Below are positions 8,098 through 15,237 of a DNA stretch of 48,396 nt, one piece after another (positions within the stretch are counted from its first letter, which is position 1; every line of letters begins with the position of its first letter). The notes beneath the pieces are model-generated. The model saw only the letters and a list, made by a program, of their open reading frames with translations, ran no database searches and was not told the DNA's origin. The stretch comes from Bacillota bacterium (GTDB lineage: Bacteria > Bacillota > Clostridia > Christensenellales > SZUA-584): contig JAEYKW010000029.1 of the NCBI GenBank assembly GCA_023408075.1, positions 1-48,396 on the forward strand. Reading direction: 5' to 3'. The position numbers and the translations under genes were made by a program.

Positions 8098-8991
8098 ATG
8101 AAAAAGTTACTGACCGCCATATTGGCTTTTGTGCTGGTTTTAAGCTTCGCGGCATGCGCCGCTCCGGCAGCCTCGGACACCTCTGCTGTTTCTGAATCTC
8201 CTTCGGACTCGCAGGAAGTCTCCGAAGCACCGTCTGAATCCGCATCAGCTTCTGAAGATGCCGACGTATCCTGGCAGACGATTGAGGACAAAGGGTCCTT
8301 CGTGCTGGGTTTCGACGAAACCTTTGCGCCGATGGGCTTTAAGGACGAAAGCGGCAATCATGTCGGTTTTGACCTTGACCTTGCGGCAGAAGTCGCTGCG
8401 CGTCTCGGCCTTGAGCTTAAGCTGCAGCCGATCGACTGGGATTCCAAAGAGCTTGAACTGCAAAACGGCAACATCGACGTGATTTGGAACGGTTTGACCA
8501 TCACTGAAGAGCGCAAAGAGAAAATGCTGTTCTCCGATCCTTACATGAACAACCGTCAGATCGTGATCGTTGCGGCTGATTCCGGCATTAAAACCATCGC
8601 GGACCTCGCCGACAAAACAGTGGCCGCTCAGGTTGAATCGAGCGCGATGCAGGCGATTGAAGCCCAGCCCGACGTGAAGGATTCTTTCGGCGAGCTGATT
8701 GAAAGCCCGGATTACGTGGAAGCGCTGATGGAGCTTAAGCAGGGCAGCGTGGACGCGGTCGTGATTGACGAGATCATGGGCAGATACTACATTGCCCAGG
8801 ACGAAGATTCTTCGTTCTACGGCGTGCTTACCGACAACTTCGGCGAAGAGCAGTACGGCATTGCCTTCCGTCTTGAAGACCAATCCTTCAGAGACAAGGT
8901 TCAGGAAACGCTGACCGCCATCATCGGTGACGGCAAAGGCGCTGAAATTTCTCAGAAGTGGTTCGGCGAAGACATTTTAATCAAGGGATAA
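8098..8991 (+). CDS. Amino acid ABC transporter, substrate-binding lipoprotein
   Basis: The 297-residue protein is a family 3 solute-binding protein. A lipoprotein signal (MKKLLTAILAFVLVLSFAAC, with Cys20 as the likely lipidation site) is followed by a Ser/Glu-rich linker to about residue 60. The binding domain then shows FVLGFDETFAPMGFKDESG, HVGFDLDLAAEVAARLGLEL, DVIWNGLTITEERKEKM and AQVESSAMQAIEAQPDV. These are typical of cystine, glutamine or polar amino acid binding proteins. It sits outside the membrane and passes ligand to the permease encoded downstream. AGGAGG lies nine bases before the ATG. The gene is separated from the permease by a stable hairpin. Confidence 0.93.
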   Translation: MKKLLTAILAFVLVLSFAACAAPAASDTSAVSESPSDSQEVSEAPSESASASEDADVSWQTIEDKGSFVLGFDETFAPMGFKDESGNHVGFDLDLAAEVAARLGLELKLQPIDWDSKELELQNGNIDVIWNGLTITEERKEKMLFSDPYMNNRQIVIVAADSGIKTIADLADKTVAAQVESSAMQAIEAQPDVKDSFGELIESPDYVEALMELKQGSVDAVVIDEIMGRYYIAQDEDSSFYGVLTDNFGEEQYGIAFRLEDQSFRDKVQETLTAIIGDGKGAEISQKWFGEDILIKG

Positions 8992-9003
8992 TACGCAAAT
9001 GGG

Positions 9004-9032
9004 TGCAGGCAGGCTCTTAGGGTCTGCCTGCA
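9004..9032 (+). promoter_or_regulatory. Intercistronic stem-loop between binding-protein and permease genes
   Basis: A perfect 9-bp stem TGCAGGCAG (9004-9012) / CTGCCTGCA (9024-9032) starts 13 bases after the binding-protein stop. Only a mixed TTCATCATTTT follows, so it looks like a partial terminator or 3'-end protector rather than a full stop. Confidence 0.6.
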
Positions 9033-9098
9033 TTCATCATTTTGCACATGTTTTTTGGCTGACAGAAAGCGTATGCAAAATGTATTGGGGAGAAAGCC

Positions 9099-9761
9099 AT
9101 GGAATATTTTCAGGATTTGGACAAGCTCGGCAGTTTGCTTCGGGAAATGCTGGGCGGCACGCTGGTGACAATCGAGGTCTGGGGATTCACGCTGCTTTTC
9201 GCGTTGCCGCTCGGGCTGCTGATCTGCCAGATGCGGCTGTCAAAAAACAAAGTGTTTGTGGGGATATCTAAGCTCTATACCTTTTATTTTCGTGGAACGC
9301 CTTTGATGCTCCAGCTATTGTTCATGTTCTTTGGCGTACCGCTGATTATCGGTGCCCCGCTGGGGCGTGAATTTGCCGCGATACTGGCGTTTATTCTTAA
9401 TTATGCGGCTTACTTTGCGGAAATCTACCGCGGCGGTATACAGTCGATCCCGAAAGGACAATACGAAGCCGCGCACGTACTCGGTCTTTCAAACAGGGTC
9501 ACGTTCACAAAAATCATATTGCCGCAGGTGGCCAAGCGCATACTGCCGCCCATGGGCAATGAAATCATCACGCTCGTGAAGGACACGGCGCTCGTTTATG
9601 CCATCGCGATGAACGATCTTTTAAGGGAAGCCAAGATCGCCGCGCTGCGCGACGTTTCGATCATGCCGTTTGTGGTGTCCGTTGTTTTCTATCTTGTTTT
9701 GACAGGGCTGCTGACCAAGCTGCTCAACGTCATTGAACGCAAATTCTCTTATTACAGGTAG
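9099..9761 (+). CDS. Amino acid ABC transporter, permease
   Basis: The 220-residue protein has the HisM/GlnP-type permease fold. It starts with a transmembrane helix (LVTIEVWGFTLLFALPLGLL), then YTFYFRGTPLMLQLLFMFFG. The EAA loop is EAAHVLGLSNRVTFTKIILP, which contacts the ATPase. It ends with NEIITLVKDTALVYAIAMND and a final helix. It forms the membrane channel, probably as a homodimer since only one permease gene is present. GGGGAG precedes the ATG, and the ATPase gene follows after eight bases. Confidence 0.95.
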   Translation: MEYFQDLDKLGSLLREMLGGTLVTIEVWGFTLLFALPLGLLICQMRLSKNKVFVGISKLYTFYFRGTPLMLQLLFMFFGVPLIIGAPLGREFAAILAFILNYAAYFAEIYRGGIQSIPKGQYEAAHVLGLSNRVTFTKIILPQVAKRILPPMGNEIITLVKDTALVYAIAMNDLLREAKIAALRDVSIMPFVVSVVFYLVLTGLLTKLLNVIERKFSYYR

Positions 9762-9769
9762 GTTAAAAT

Positions 9770-10525
9770 ATGCTGAAAGCCACAGATATCAAAAAGAAGT
9801 TCGGCAAGCTCGAGGTACTTAAGGGCGTTGACCTTGAGGTGAACAAGGGCGATGTGATTGCGATTATTGGCCCGTCCGGTTCCGGCAAGAGCACGTTTTT
9901 GCGCTGCATCAATCTGCTCGAGTCGGTAAACGGCGGCAGCCTTGAGATTGACGGCGAGTACCTTTTCCGCGAGGAGGGCGGCAAAATCCATTTTGCGGAG
10001 CCCGCCAAAAAGCGCGAGCTGAGAAAGCGCCTCGGCATGGTGTTTCAGGATTTCAATCTGTTCCCGCATCTTTCCGTGATGCAGAACCTGATGCTGGCGC
10101 CTTTGCAAGAAGAAAACGCGGACAAAGAGGCGATTGAAGCCAACTGCCGCGAGTTGCTTCGCAAGGTGGGCCTCTCCGAAAAGGAAAAGAGCTACCCGTG
10201 CGAGCTGTCCGGCGGACAGCAGCAGCGCGTAGCGATTGCACGCGCACTGGCATTGAAGCCCGACATACTCTGTTTTGACGAGCCGACCTCTGCGCTGGAC
10301 CCCGAGCTGACCGGCGAGGTGCTTGCCGTGATGAAGCAGCTTGCGCGCGAGCATATGACCATGGTCGTCGTCACGCATGAGATGGGCTTTGCGAGCGAGG
10401 TGGCCAACGAGGTGCTGTTCATGGACGACGGTGTGGTGGTGGAACGCGGCACACCCACGGAAGTGCTGCGCAATCCGTCTCAGCAGCGCACGCGCGATTT
10501 TATGAGCAAGCTGCTGACCGTTTGA
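9770..10525 (+). CDS. Amino acid ABC transporter, ATP-binding protein
   Basis: The 251-residue ATPase is of the GlnQ/HisP class. It has Walker A GPSGSGKST (about 33-41), Q-loop MVFQDFNLFPHLSVMQN, signature LSGGQQQRVAIARAL, Walker B DILCFDEPTSALDPEL and switch histidine VVVTHEMGFA. It powers uptake with the binding protein and permease encoded just upstream. It is the last gene of the operon, and a bidirectional terminator separates it from the convergent MerR gene. Confidence 0.96.
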   Translation: MLKATDIKKKFGKLEVLKGVDLEVNKGDVIAIIGPSGSGKSTFLRCINLLESVNGGSLEIDGEYLFREEGGKIHFAEPAKKRELRKRLGMVFQDFNLFPHLSVMQNLMLAPLQEENADKEAIEANCRELLRKVGLSEKEKSYPCELSGGQQQRVAIARALALKPDILCFDEPTSALDPELTGEVLAVMKQLAREHMTMVVVTHEMGFASEVANEVLFMDDGVVVERGTPTEVLRNPSQQRTRDFMSKLLTV

Positions 10526-10575
10526 GCTTTAATATTGAGCAAGGCTCTTATATCGAAACATTTGCCTACAGTCAA

Positions 10576-10608
10576 AAAGCGTCCTGTCTTTACACAACAG
10601 GACGCTTT
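10576..10608. terminator. Bidirectional rho-independent terminator
   Basis: A perfect 12-bp stem AAAGCGTCCTGT (10576-10587) / ACAGGACGCTTT (10597-10608) is flanked by A-rich sequence on the left and TTTAT on the right. It can serve both the ABC operon (plus strand) and the MerR gene that ends at 10620 (minus strand). Confidence 0.85.
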
Positions 10609-10619
10609 ATTTCTGTGGC

Positions 10620-11600
10620 CTAACGCTCCTTGATCGGCATCAGCAGGTCAAGCTGCAAATCCTCAAGCGCTGTCAGCCCTTGCGTCACATGGCTCACATA
10701 ATTGAGTTGCTCCTCAAGCAGGCCATGCATGTGCTGCTGGTCCTGCATATCTCCGGCAAAAACGTATTTTTCGCTGCCCGATACCCAATCAAACAGCCAC
10801 TCCCATTCATGAAAATTGCCCATCTGTATCATATGGGCGGCATAAAGCCCGCCTTCGAAAAAACGTTTGGTCAGCGGCTGCGGCACCTCCATATCCTCCG
10901 GTATGGTGACCCACATTTCATAGCCGTGGGCACCGCTCTCATCCGAAGGGTTGGGGTGGTTAAAGCCGTAATTGCGCAAATCGGGCTTGATGCGGCACAG
11001 ATTCGATTCCCGCACAAAACCGTCTATGATCTCGCTCACATACGCTTCCGGCTCATCGCCGATGTAATGCGCGGACGCAACCGCCGACGGCGGCAGGCGA
11101 ATGATACGCACATCCGTGAGCTTCTCCAGGCTTTTCTCCGCTTTCTTTAAATCATCCATCGTCTTAGCCTCCATAGTGTTCAAATTTGCATAAGACAGTG
11201 ATTCTATGGACGCGAGCAGGGCGTCGTCGGAGGTCAGCAGATGATGGACAGAAACCTGCGCCGTTTTATTGAGCTCATCTATAAAGCGGCGCAGTATGCT
11301 TCTGATTGTGGCCAATGCCATGATCTGTTCATCAATTTCTGCGAGATTCCGCCTGAAGACTTCGACCGCTGTCACAGCCTCAGGGCTTTGCAGTATCACC
11401 CTAATCTGCTTGAGCGGTATCTTAAGCTTGCGCAATATCACGATTTGCCTCAGGCGCATGAGCGTCGCTTCGTTGTACATACGGTAGGCATAGTTCTCTC
11501 GGCGGTAGCTCTCGATCAGCCCGAACTGCTCGTAATAGCGCAGCATGCGCGTGGAGACGCGCAATTGTCTGGATACCTCGCTGATTGTCATTCCTTGCAT
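10620..11600 (-). CDS. MerR-family regulator with GyrI-like effector-binding domain
   Basis: The 326-residue protein starts with a MerR winged helix-turn-helix (MTISEVSRQLRVSTRMLRYY, about residues 4-70). A dimerisation coiled coil follows (LAEIDEQIMALATIRSILRR). From about 155 to the end is a GyrI/BmrR-like effector domain with YEMWVTIPEDMEV and a C-terminal EWLFDWVSGSEKYVF segment. It probably binds small hydrophobic or cationic molecules and remodels a 19-bp-spacer promoter. A longer reading frame exists upstream, but AAGGAG (11608-11613) seven bases before the ATG at 11600 fixes the start. A MerR-type promoter precedes it, so it is likely autoregulated. No obvious target gene is adjacent. 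Confidence 0.9.
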   Translation of the reverse strand: MQGMTISEVSRQLRVSTRMLRYYEQFGLIESYRRENYAYRMYNEATLMRLRQIVILRKLKIPLKQIRVILQSPEAVTAVEVFRRNLAEIDEQIMALATIRSILRRFIDELNKTAQVSVHHLLTSDDALLASIESLSYANLNTMEAKTMDDLKKAEKSLEKLTDVRIIRLPPSAVASAHYIGDEPEAYVSEIIDGFVRESNLCRIKPDLRNYGFNHPNPSDESGAHGYEMWVTIPEDMEVPQPLTKRFFEGGLYAAHMIQMGNFHEWEWLFDWVSGSEKYVFAGDMQDQQHMHGLLEEQLNYVSHVTQGLTALEDLQLDLLMPIKER

Positions 11601-11623
11601 ATCATCACTCCTTACAAGAATGG

Positions 11624-11654
11624 AGTATAAACGGCGACACGGTGTCAAAGTCAA
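11624..11654 (-). promoter_or_regulatory. MerR-type promoter with 19-bp spacer and central dyad
   Basis: On the minus strand TTGACT (11649-11654) and TATACT (11624-11629) are 19 bases apart, the over-long spacing typical of MerR-controlled promoters. The spacer contains the dyad GACAC-G-GTGTC (11636-11646), a fitting binding site for the MerR dimer encoded just downstream. Confidence 0.7.
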
Positions 11655-11765
11655 TGGTGTGCCGCAATGATTATAACAATTATTTCAACTGAATTCATTA
11701 CCGGAGATTCTGCTTGGCAAGGAGATATCTTTTTGAAAGCCGTCATAAAGGCCTTATCACAGCGC

Positions 11766-11804
11766 AAAAAAGCAGAAGGGCCGTGTCCCCTAGGATACGC
11801 CCCT
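11766..11804 (-). terminator. Terminator of the TetR-SDR operon
   Basis: A 12-position stem, 11777-11788 with 11793-11804 and two mismatches, lies 18 bases beyond the SDR stop. On the minus strand it is followed by TCTGC and a run of T (A-run at 11766-11770 on the plus strand). Confidence 0.65.
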
Positions 11805-11821
11805 CCTCTATTGTCTTTGTG

Positions 11822-12595
11822 TCAGACTTTTGCTTCTTTCCCCTGCCCGACCGCGTATCCGGCCGTCAGCCTGCTCATAAGCCGCCCCATCTTGACCGGG
11901 AAAAGGTAACACCCCATCGTCTGAACCTTCTGCATAAAGCTGTGGCAGATGATAAACCGCTTGGAGCCGATGTGCTTCGCGAGCCCCCGTCCCACAGCCT
12001 TGGGATCGGCCTTGAACTCCTTGGGAACAGGCAACGGCTCTGCCGAGGCCGTGCGCGTAAGCGGCGGATGCAACAAATGAAACGAGATACCGTCGTTTAA
12101 ATACTCGACACCCAAGCACTTTGCGAGACTCTCTATCGCGCCCTTGCTCGATGCATACGGGCTGATGTTGACAAAGCCCATCACGCCGACGCCCGAGCTC
12201 GTAAATATCACTTTACCGTGCTTCTGCTTTTGCATATATGGCACAACAGCTTTCGCAAGCCGCAGTGCGCCGAAATAATTGACGTTGAACACGTCACGGT
12301 AAACATCTTCAGCCGTTTCGGCAGCGGCGTTAAACGTGCACACACACGCGTTGTGAACCGCGATATCGATCGTCCCAAAGGCTTGTGCAGTTTGGGCAAT
12401 GCTTTTCTCAACGCACTGGGTATCGCGCACATCGCAAACGAGCGGCAACAGCCTTTGTCCGTACTGCTCCTGCAACGGCTTTAAGTTCCCTACGTCGAGA
12501 TCCAGTACGGCGGCCGAATGCCCGTCCTCCAGCAGCTTCTCGACCATGTAATACCCAATCCCCTGGTTCGCTCCCGTAATCATGATGCTTGCCAT
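11822..12595 (-). CDS. Short-chain dehydrogenase/reductase (SDR)
   Basis: The 257-residue classical SDR has an N-terminal cofactor motif TGANQGIGYYM (TGxxxGIG, about 7-17), an aspartate after the second strand (AVLDLDVG, suggesting NAD preference), HNACVCTFN in place of the usual NNAG, the serine region IFTSSGVGVMG, and catalytic YASSK (about 151-155). The substrate cannot be predicted. The C-terminal tail is basic and fairly hydrophobic (CHSFMQKVQTMGCYLFPVKM). It follows the TetR gene after a single base, so it is very probably the regulated partner of that repressor. Confidence 0.9.
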   Translation of the reverse strand: MASIMITGANQGIGYYMVEKLLEDGHSAAVLDLDVGNLKPLQEQYGQRLLPLVCDVRDTQCVEKSIAQTAQAFGTIDIAVHNACVCTFNAAAETAEDVYRDVFNVNYFGALRLAKAVVPYMQKQKHGKVIFTSSGVGVMGFVNISPYASSKGAIESLAKCLGVEYLNDGISFHLLHPPLTRTASAEPLPVPKEFKADPKAVGRGLAKHIGSKRFIICHSFMQKVQTMGCYLFPVKMGRLMSRLTAGYAVGQGKEAKV

Positions 12596-12596
12596 G

Positions 12597-13211
12597 CTAC
12601 CATACCTCGCATTCCTTGAAAAAGTTGAATATATGCCGGTCGACTTCCGACCGGAACGCTTTCTTCGTCTCCTCCGTCAACGGCCCGCTTAAAAGATAGC
12701 GCTGCGTATAAAGAAAAATAGGCGAGTAATATTTGACCGCGAGGTAACCGCTGTCCGCCGATGTGACGACTCCGGCCTCTGTCAGCTTCGCGAATATCCG
12801 GCTCTGAAACCACAGTGGCTCGTCGAACATCCATTTCACATAAAGCTGCTGAACGTCGTCGCTGGTCATCTGCTCAATGGACATCAGGCGGATAAACCGG
12901 TTGCAGAAAGCATCCATCAGGTACTTATCAAAAAAGGCATCGGATACTGTGCCCATTATGCTTTGGTCTGCCCCGTTTACATCCGCCATCGCCCGGTCGA
13001 GGCGGTTCATCATGTCCGCTGCAATCGCCTGAAACCGCTGCGAGAGTGCCTCGAATATCGCGCGTTTGTTTTCGAAATGGTAGTAAACCGTGCTCTCTTT
13101 AATGCCGACCTGCCCGCAGATATCGCGGATGGATACCGCAGTGTACCCGTCCTTGGAAAACAGCTCAAGCGCGACATCCATAATTCTTTGTCTTGTTGTT
13201 TCTTCAGCCAT
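12597..13211 (-). CDS. TetR/AcrR-family repressor
   Basis: The 204-residue protein has an N-terminal TetR helix-turn-helix (RQRIMDVALELFSKDGYTAV then SIRDICGQVGIKESTVYYHF, about 8-53). A helical ligand-binding domain fills the rest (FDEPLWFQSRIFAKLTEAGV, YSPIFLYTQRYL). An in-frame GTG lies nine bases upstream, but GAGAGAG is at the right distance for the ATG at 13211. Two copies of CTAACNGNNGTTAG lie in its own promoter, one inside the -35/-10 spacer, so it almost certainly represses itself and the SDR gene. The inducer is unknown. Confidence 0.92.
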   Translation of the reverse strand: MAEETTRQRIMDVALELFSKDGYTAVSIRDICGQVGIKESTVYYHFENKRAIFEALSQRFQAIAADMMNRLDRAMADVNGADQSIMGTVSDAFFDKYLMDAFCNRFIRLMSIEQMTSDDVQQLYVKWMFDEPLWFQSRIFAKLTEAGVVTSADSGYLAVKYYSPIFLYTQRYLLSGPLTEETKKAFRSEVDRHIFNFFKECEVW

Positions 13212-13225
13212 TGCTTTCACTCTCT

Positions 13226-13239
13226 CTAACAGTCGTTAG
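13226..13239. promoter_or_regulatory. TetR operator 2
   Basis: CTAACAGTCGTTAG has 5-bp inverted arms (CTAAC/GTTAG) and covers the predicted transcription start of the TetR gene. It matches operator 1 (13251-13264), with centres 25 bp apart. Confidence 0.8.
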
Positions 13240-13243
13240 GCAT

Positions 13244-13272
13244 ATTGTATCTAACGGTTGTTAGATTGTCAA
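13244..13272 (-). promoter_or_regulatory. Sigma-A-type promoter of the TetR-SDR operon
   Basis: The minus strand has TTGACA (13267-13272), 17 bases, then TACAAT (13244-13249). The spacer is almost wholly occupied by operator 1. Confidence 0.8.
13251..13264. promoter_or_regulatory. TetR operator 1
   Basis: CTAACGGTTGTTAG has the same 5-bp inverted arms as operator 2 and sits inside the promoter spacer. Confidence 0.82.
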
Positions 13273-13338
13273 TAAGAAAAAAACCATGCCACAATTGGTA
13301 TGGTCCTTCGTGTCTTTTGCTACTTCTAGAAAGGCAAG

Positions 13339-13365
13339 CGGAACGACACGGAGGTCGTTCCCTAC
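13339..13365 (-). repeat. REP-like hairpin at the 3' end of the RAYT gene
   Basis: On the minus strand it reads GTAG, then arm GGAACGAC, loop CTCCGT, arm GTCGTTCC and a final G. The GTAG head and 8-bp stem match the general plan of REP elements moved by RAYT transposases. Its TAG provides the stop codon of the RAYT gene. Confidence 0.8.
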
Positions 13366-13865
13366 AAAATATCACTATAATACTCATCTGTAACCCATTT
13401 GAGCGGATTTTCATCTATGTATTTCCAAATCCGCAAGTATTCATTTTCATCTCTAATGATATGATCATAAAATGATTTTTGCCATATGGCTTTATCGAAT
13501 GGCGGATATTCACTATCTTTAACACCATCAATATAGAGTTTCGTTGTCATTGTTTTGAATCGCTGAATATATTCAGAAACCGTAGGGAACGACCTCCGTG
13601 TCGTTCCGTTATAATTTATTGTAACAATGGCATGTATATGATTCGGCATGATCACATATTTGTCCAAAGTCACGTCGTCATATGTATTGATATATTCCAG
13701 ATGGTGCCCAACCATTTCGCCCGCCTTATTAACAACAACATGTCCTTTCAAGATCGAACCAAAATAATGACATCTATTATGAGTACATATTGTTATAAAG
13801 TAAGCGCCATTCTGCGAATAATCATATTTATTTAGCCTAGGCTTTTTTCTTTCGAAATAATCCAT
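13362..13865 (-). CDS. REP-associated tyrosine transposase (Y1/IS200-like fold)
   Basis: The 167-residue protein has the Y1_Tnp layout of RAYTs: N-terminal YDYSQNGAYFITICTHNR, the HuH metal motif in MPNHIHAIV (about residues 73-81), and a single catalytic tyrosine in WQKSFYDHIIRDENEYLRIW (about 128-147). RAYTs nick single-stranded REP hairpins that carry a GTAG-like head. Three copies of such a hairpin are here: one upstream, one at the stop codon, and one inside the gene, encoding GTTRRSFPT in frame. The gene is not flanked by insertion-sequence ends, so it is likely a domesticated single copy. It appears intact. Confidence 0.88.
   Translation of the reverse strand: MDYFERKKPRLNKYDYSQNGAYFITICTHNRCHYFGSILKGHVVVNKAGEMVGHHLEYINTYDDVTLDKYVIMPNHIHAIVTINYNGTTRRSFPTVSEYIQRFKTMTTKLYIDGVKDSEYPPFDKAIWQKSFYDHIIRDENEYLRIWKYIDENPLKWVTDEYYSDIL
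13582..13608 (+). repeat. REP-like hairpin inside the RAYT coding sequence
   Basis: This is the exact inverted copy (27 of 27 bases) of the repeat at 13339-13365. It reads GTAG-GGAACGAC-CTCCGT-GTCGTTCC-G on the plus strand. Read as codons on the minus strand it gives GTTRRSFPT without breaking the frame. Confidence 0.8.
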
Positions 13866-13892
13866 TTGTTATCCTATAAAAGGAATCTATTG

Positions 13893-13939
13893 CGGAACGA
13901 CATACCCCATTCGGGGCACAGGCGGAGGTCGTTCCCTAC
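13893..13939 (-). repeat. Long-form REP-like hairpin upstream of the RAYT gene
   Basis: It has the same GTAG head and GGAACGAC/GTCGTTCC arms as the short copies. The central segment is 20 bases longer and contains its own small hairpin (CCCC-GAAT-GGGG on the minus strand). It starts 28 bases before the RAYT start codon. Confidence 0.75.
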
Positions 13940-14020
13940 TGGTTAATATTTCGACATATATATCCAGATACCTTGAATCCAATGTTTTTAGTCAAATTTC
14001 CTCGACTGGTGGTAAGAATC

Positions 14021-14053
14021 AAAAAAACAGGCTGGGGCACAGCGTCCCCAACC
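14021..14053 (-). terminator. Terminator of the MacAB-type operon
   Basis: On the minus strand, stem GGTTGGGG / CCCCAGCC (14046-14053 with 14030-14037, one wobble pair) is followed by TGTTTTTTT, 21 bases past the permease stop. Confidence 0.8.
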
Positions 14054-14073
14054 CGTTCGTTTCAAAACAATTT

Positions 14074-15237
14074 CTATTCGTACCTCAACGCTTCTATCGG
14101 TTTTAATGTCGCGGCCTTGTTCGCGGGATAAATGCCGAACACCACGCCTACAAATGCCGAGAACCCGAGCGCCAGCGCGATGGTGCCCGCCGACATGCCC
14201 ATGGATATCTCCATCGCCGTACCGATCACCTGCAGGCCGAGATAGCTGAGGCCGATGCCGATAATACCGCCCGATACGGACAGCACCACCGCTTCAATCA
14301 GGAATTGCGAGAGGATGTCCGTGCGCTGCGCGCCGATCGCCTTGCGGATACCGATCTCGCGCGTGCGCTCCGTAACCGACACGAGCATGATATTCATGAT
14401 GCCGATGCCGCCGACGAGCAGCGATATCGCCGCAATACCCGAAAGCAGAATCGTCATCACACCCATCACATCGTTCATCACGTCGATGATCGCGCTCTGG
14501 TTGATGATCATATAGTCTTCATCGCTGCCGAGCTCTCGAATCAGAAAATCGTCCGTCGCATCCTCTGCCGCATCCACCGTGTCGGGCGACGCCGCGGACA
14601 CATACAGCGTATCAAATTCCTTATCGGTAAACAGCCGCTGCGCTGTCGTGAGCGGAATGATGATCGTTGTATCCTTATTGGCAAGCATCGTATCGGAAGG
14701 CTCCAGCAGCCCCACAACCGTGAAATCGTAGCCTTGAATCTCCAAGGTATTGCCGATGCAGTCCTTCGTGCCGAAAAGCTCATCCGCCACGTCCGTGCCC
14801 ACCACGGCGGTGTAGCTGTGTGCTTCCACGTCCACATCACAGATGAACCGGCCGTATGCGATCTTCTGCCCCGTGATTTGCTGATAGCTGCTCGTCACGC
14901 CTTCCACCTTGTAATCGCCGTCCTCCACGCCCGCCGTCACATTGACCGTGCGTGAGACGATGCCTGTGACCCCGTGTATGGATGGATCTTCTTTGAGCCT
15001 GTTCAAATCGGCCATCGTCAAATAGGAGGGGTCCTGGCCCGTCATAGAGACCTGCAGCAGGTTAGACCCGAGGCTTTCAATCTGCCCGGTAATCTCGCCC
15101 GTTGCGCCCTGCACCACGGATATCAGCAGCGTCACGGCAATCACGCCGATGATAATGCCGAGCATCGTGAGGAACGAGCGCATTTTGTTGCCCTTAAGCG
15201 CCACAAACGCCATTTTCAGTGCCTGAGAGAACTTCAT
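14074..15237 (-). CDS. MacB-type ABC transporter permease (FtsX domain)
   Basis: The 387-residue protein has the MacB architecture. An N-terminal helix (MRSFLTMLGIIIGVIAVTLL) leads to a large extracytoplasmic MacB_PCD domain (about 45-240, VEGVTSSYQQITGQKIAYGR). Three C-terminal helices form the FtsX domain (SGIAAISLLVGGIGIMNIML, SVTERTREIGIRKAIGAQ). The transporter probably exports peptides, lipids or drugs by a mechanotransmission mechanism; the substrate is unknown. Its ATG overlaps the ATPase stop by four bases. It is the last gene of the adaptor-ATPase-permease operon. Confidence 0.93.
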   Translation of the reverse strand: MKFSQALKMAFVALKGNKMRSFLTMLGIIIGVIAVTLLISVVQGATGEITGQIESLGSNLLQVSMTGQDPSYLTMADLNRLKEDPSIHGVTGIVSRTVNVTAGVEDGDYKVEGVTSSYQQITGQKIAYGRFICDVDVEAHSYTAVVGTDVADELFGTKDCIGNTLEIQGYDFTVVGLLEPSDTMLANKDTTIIIPLTTAQRLFTDKEFDTLYVSAASPDTVDAAEDATDDFLIRELGSDEDYMIINQSAIIDVMNDVMGVMTILLSGIAAISLLVGGIGIMNIMLVSVTERTREIGIRKAIGAQRTDILSQFLIEAVVLSVSGGIIGIGLSYLGLQVIGTAMEISMGMSAGTIALALGFSAFVGVVFGIYPANKAATLKPIEALRYE

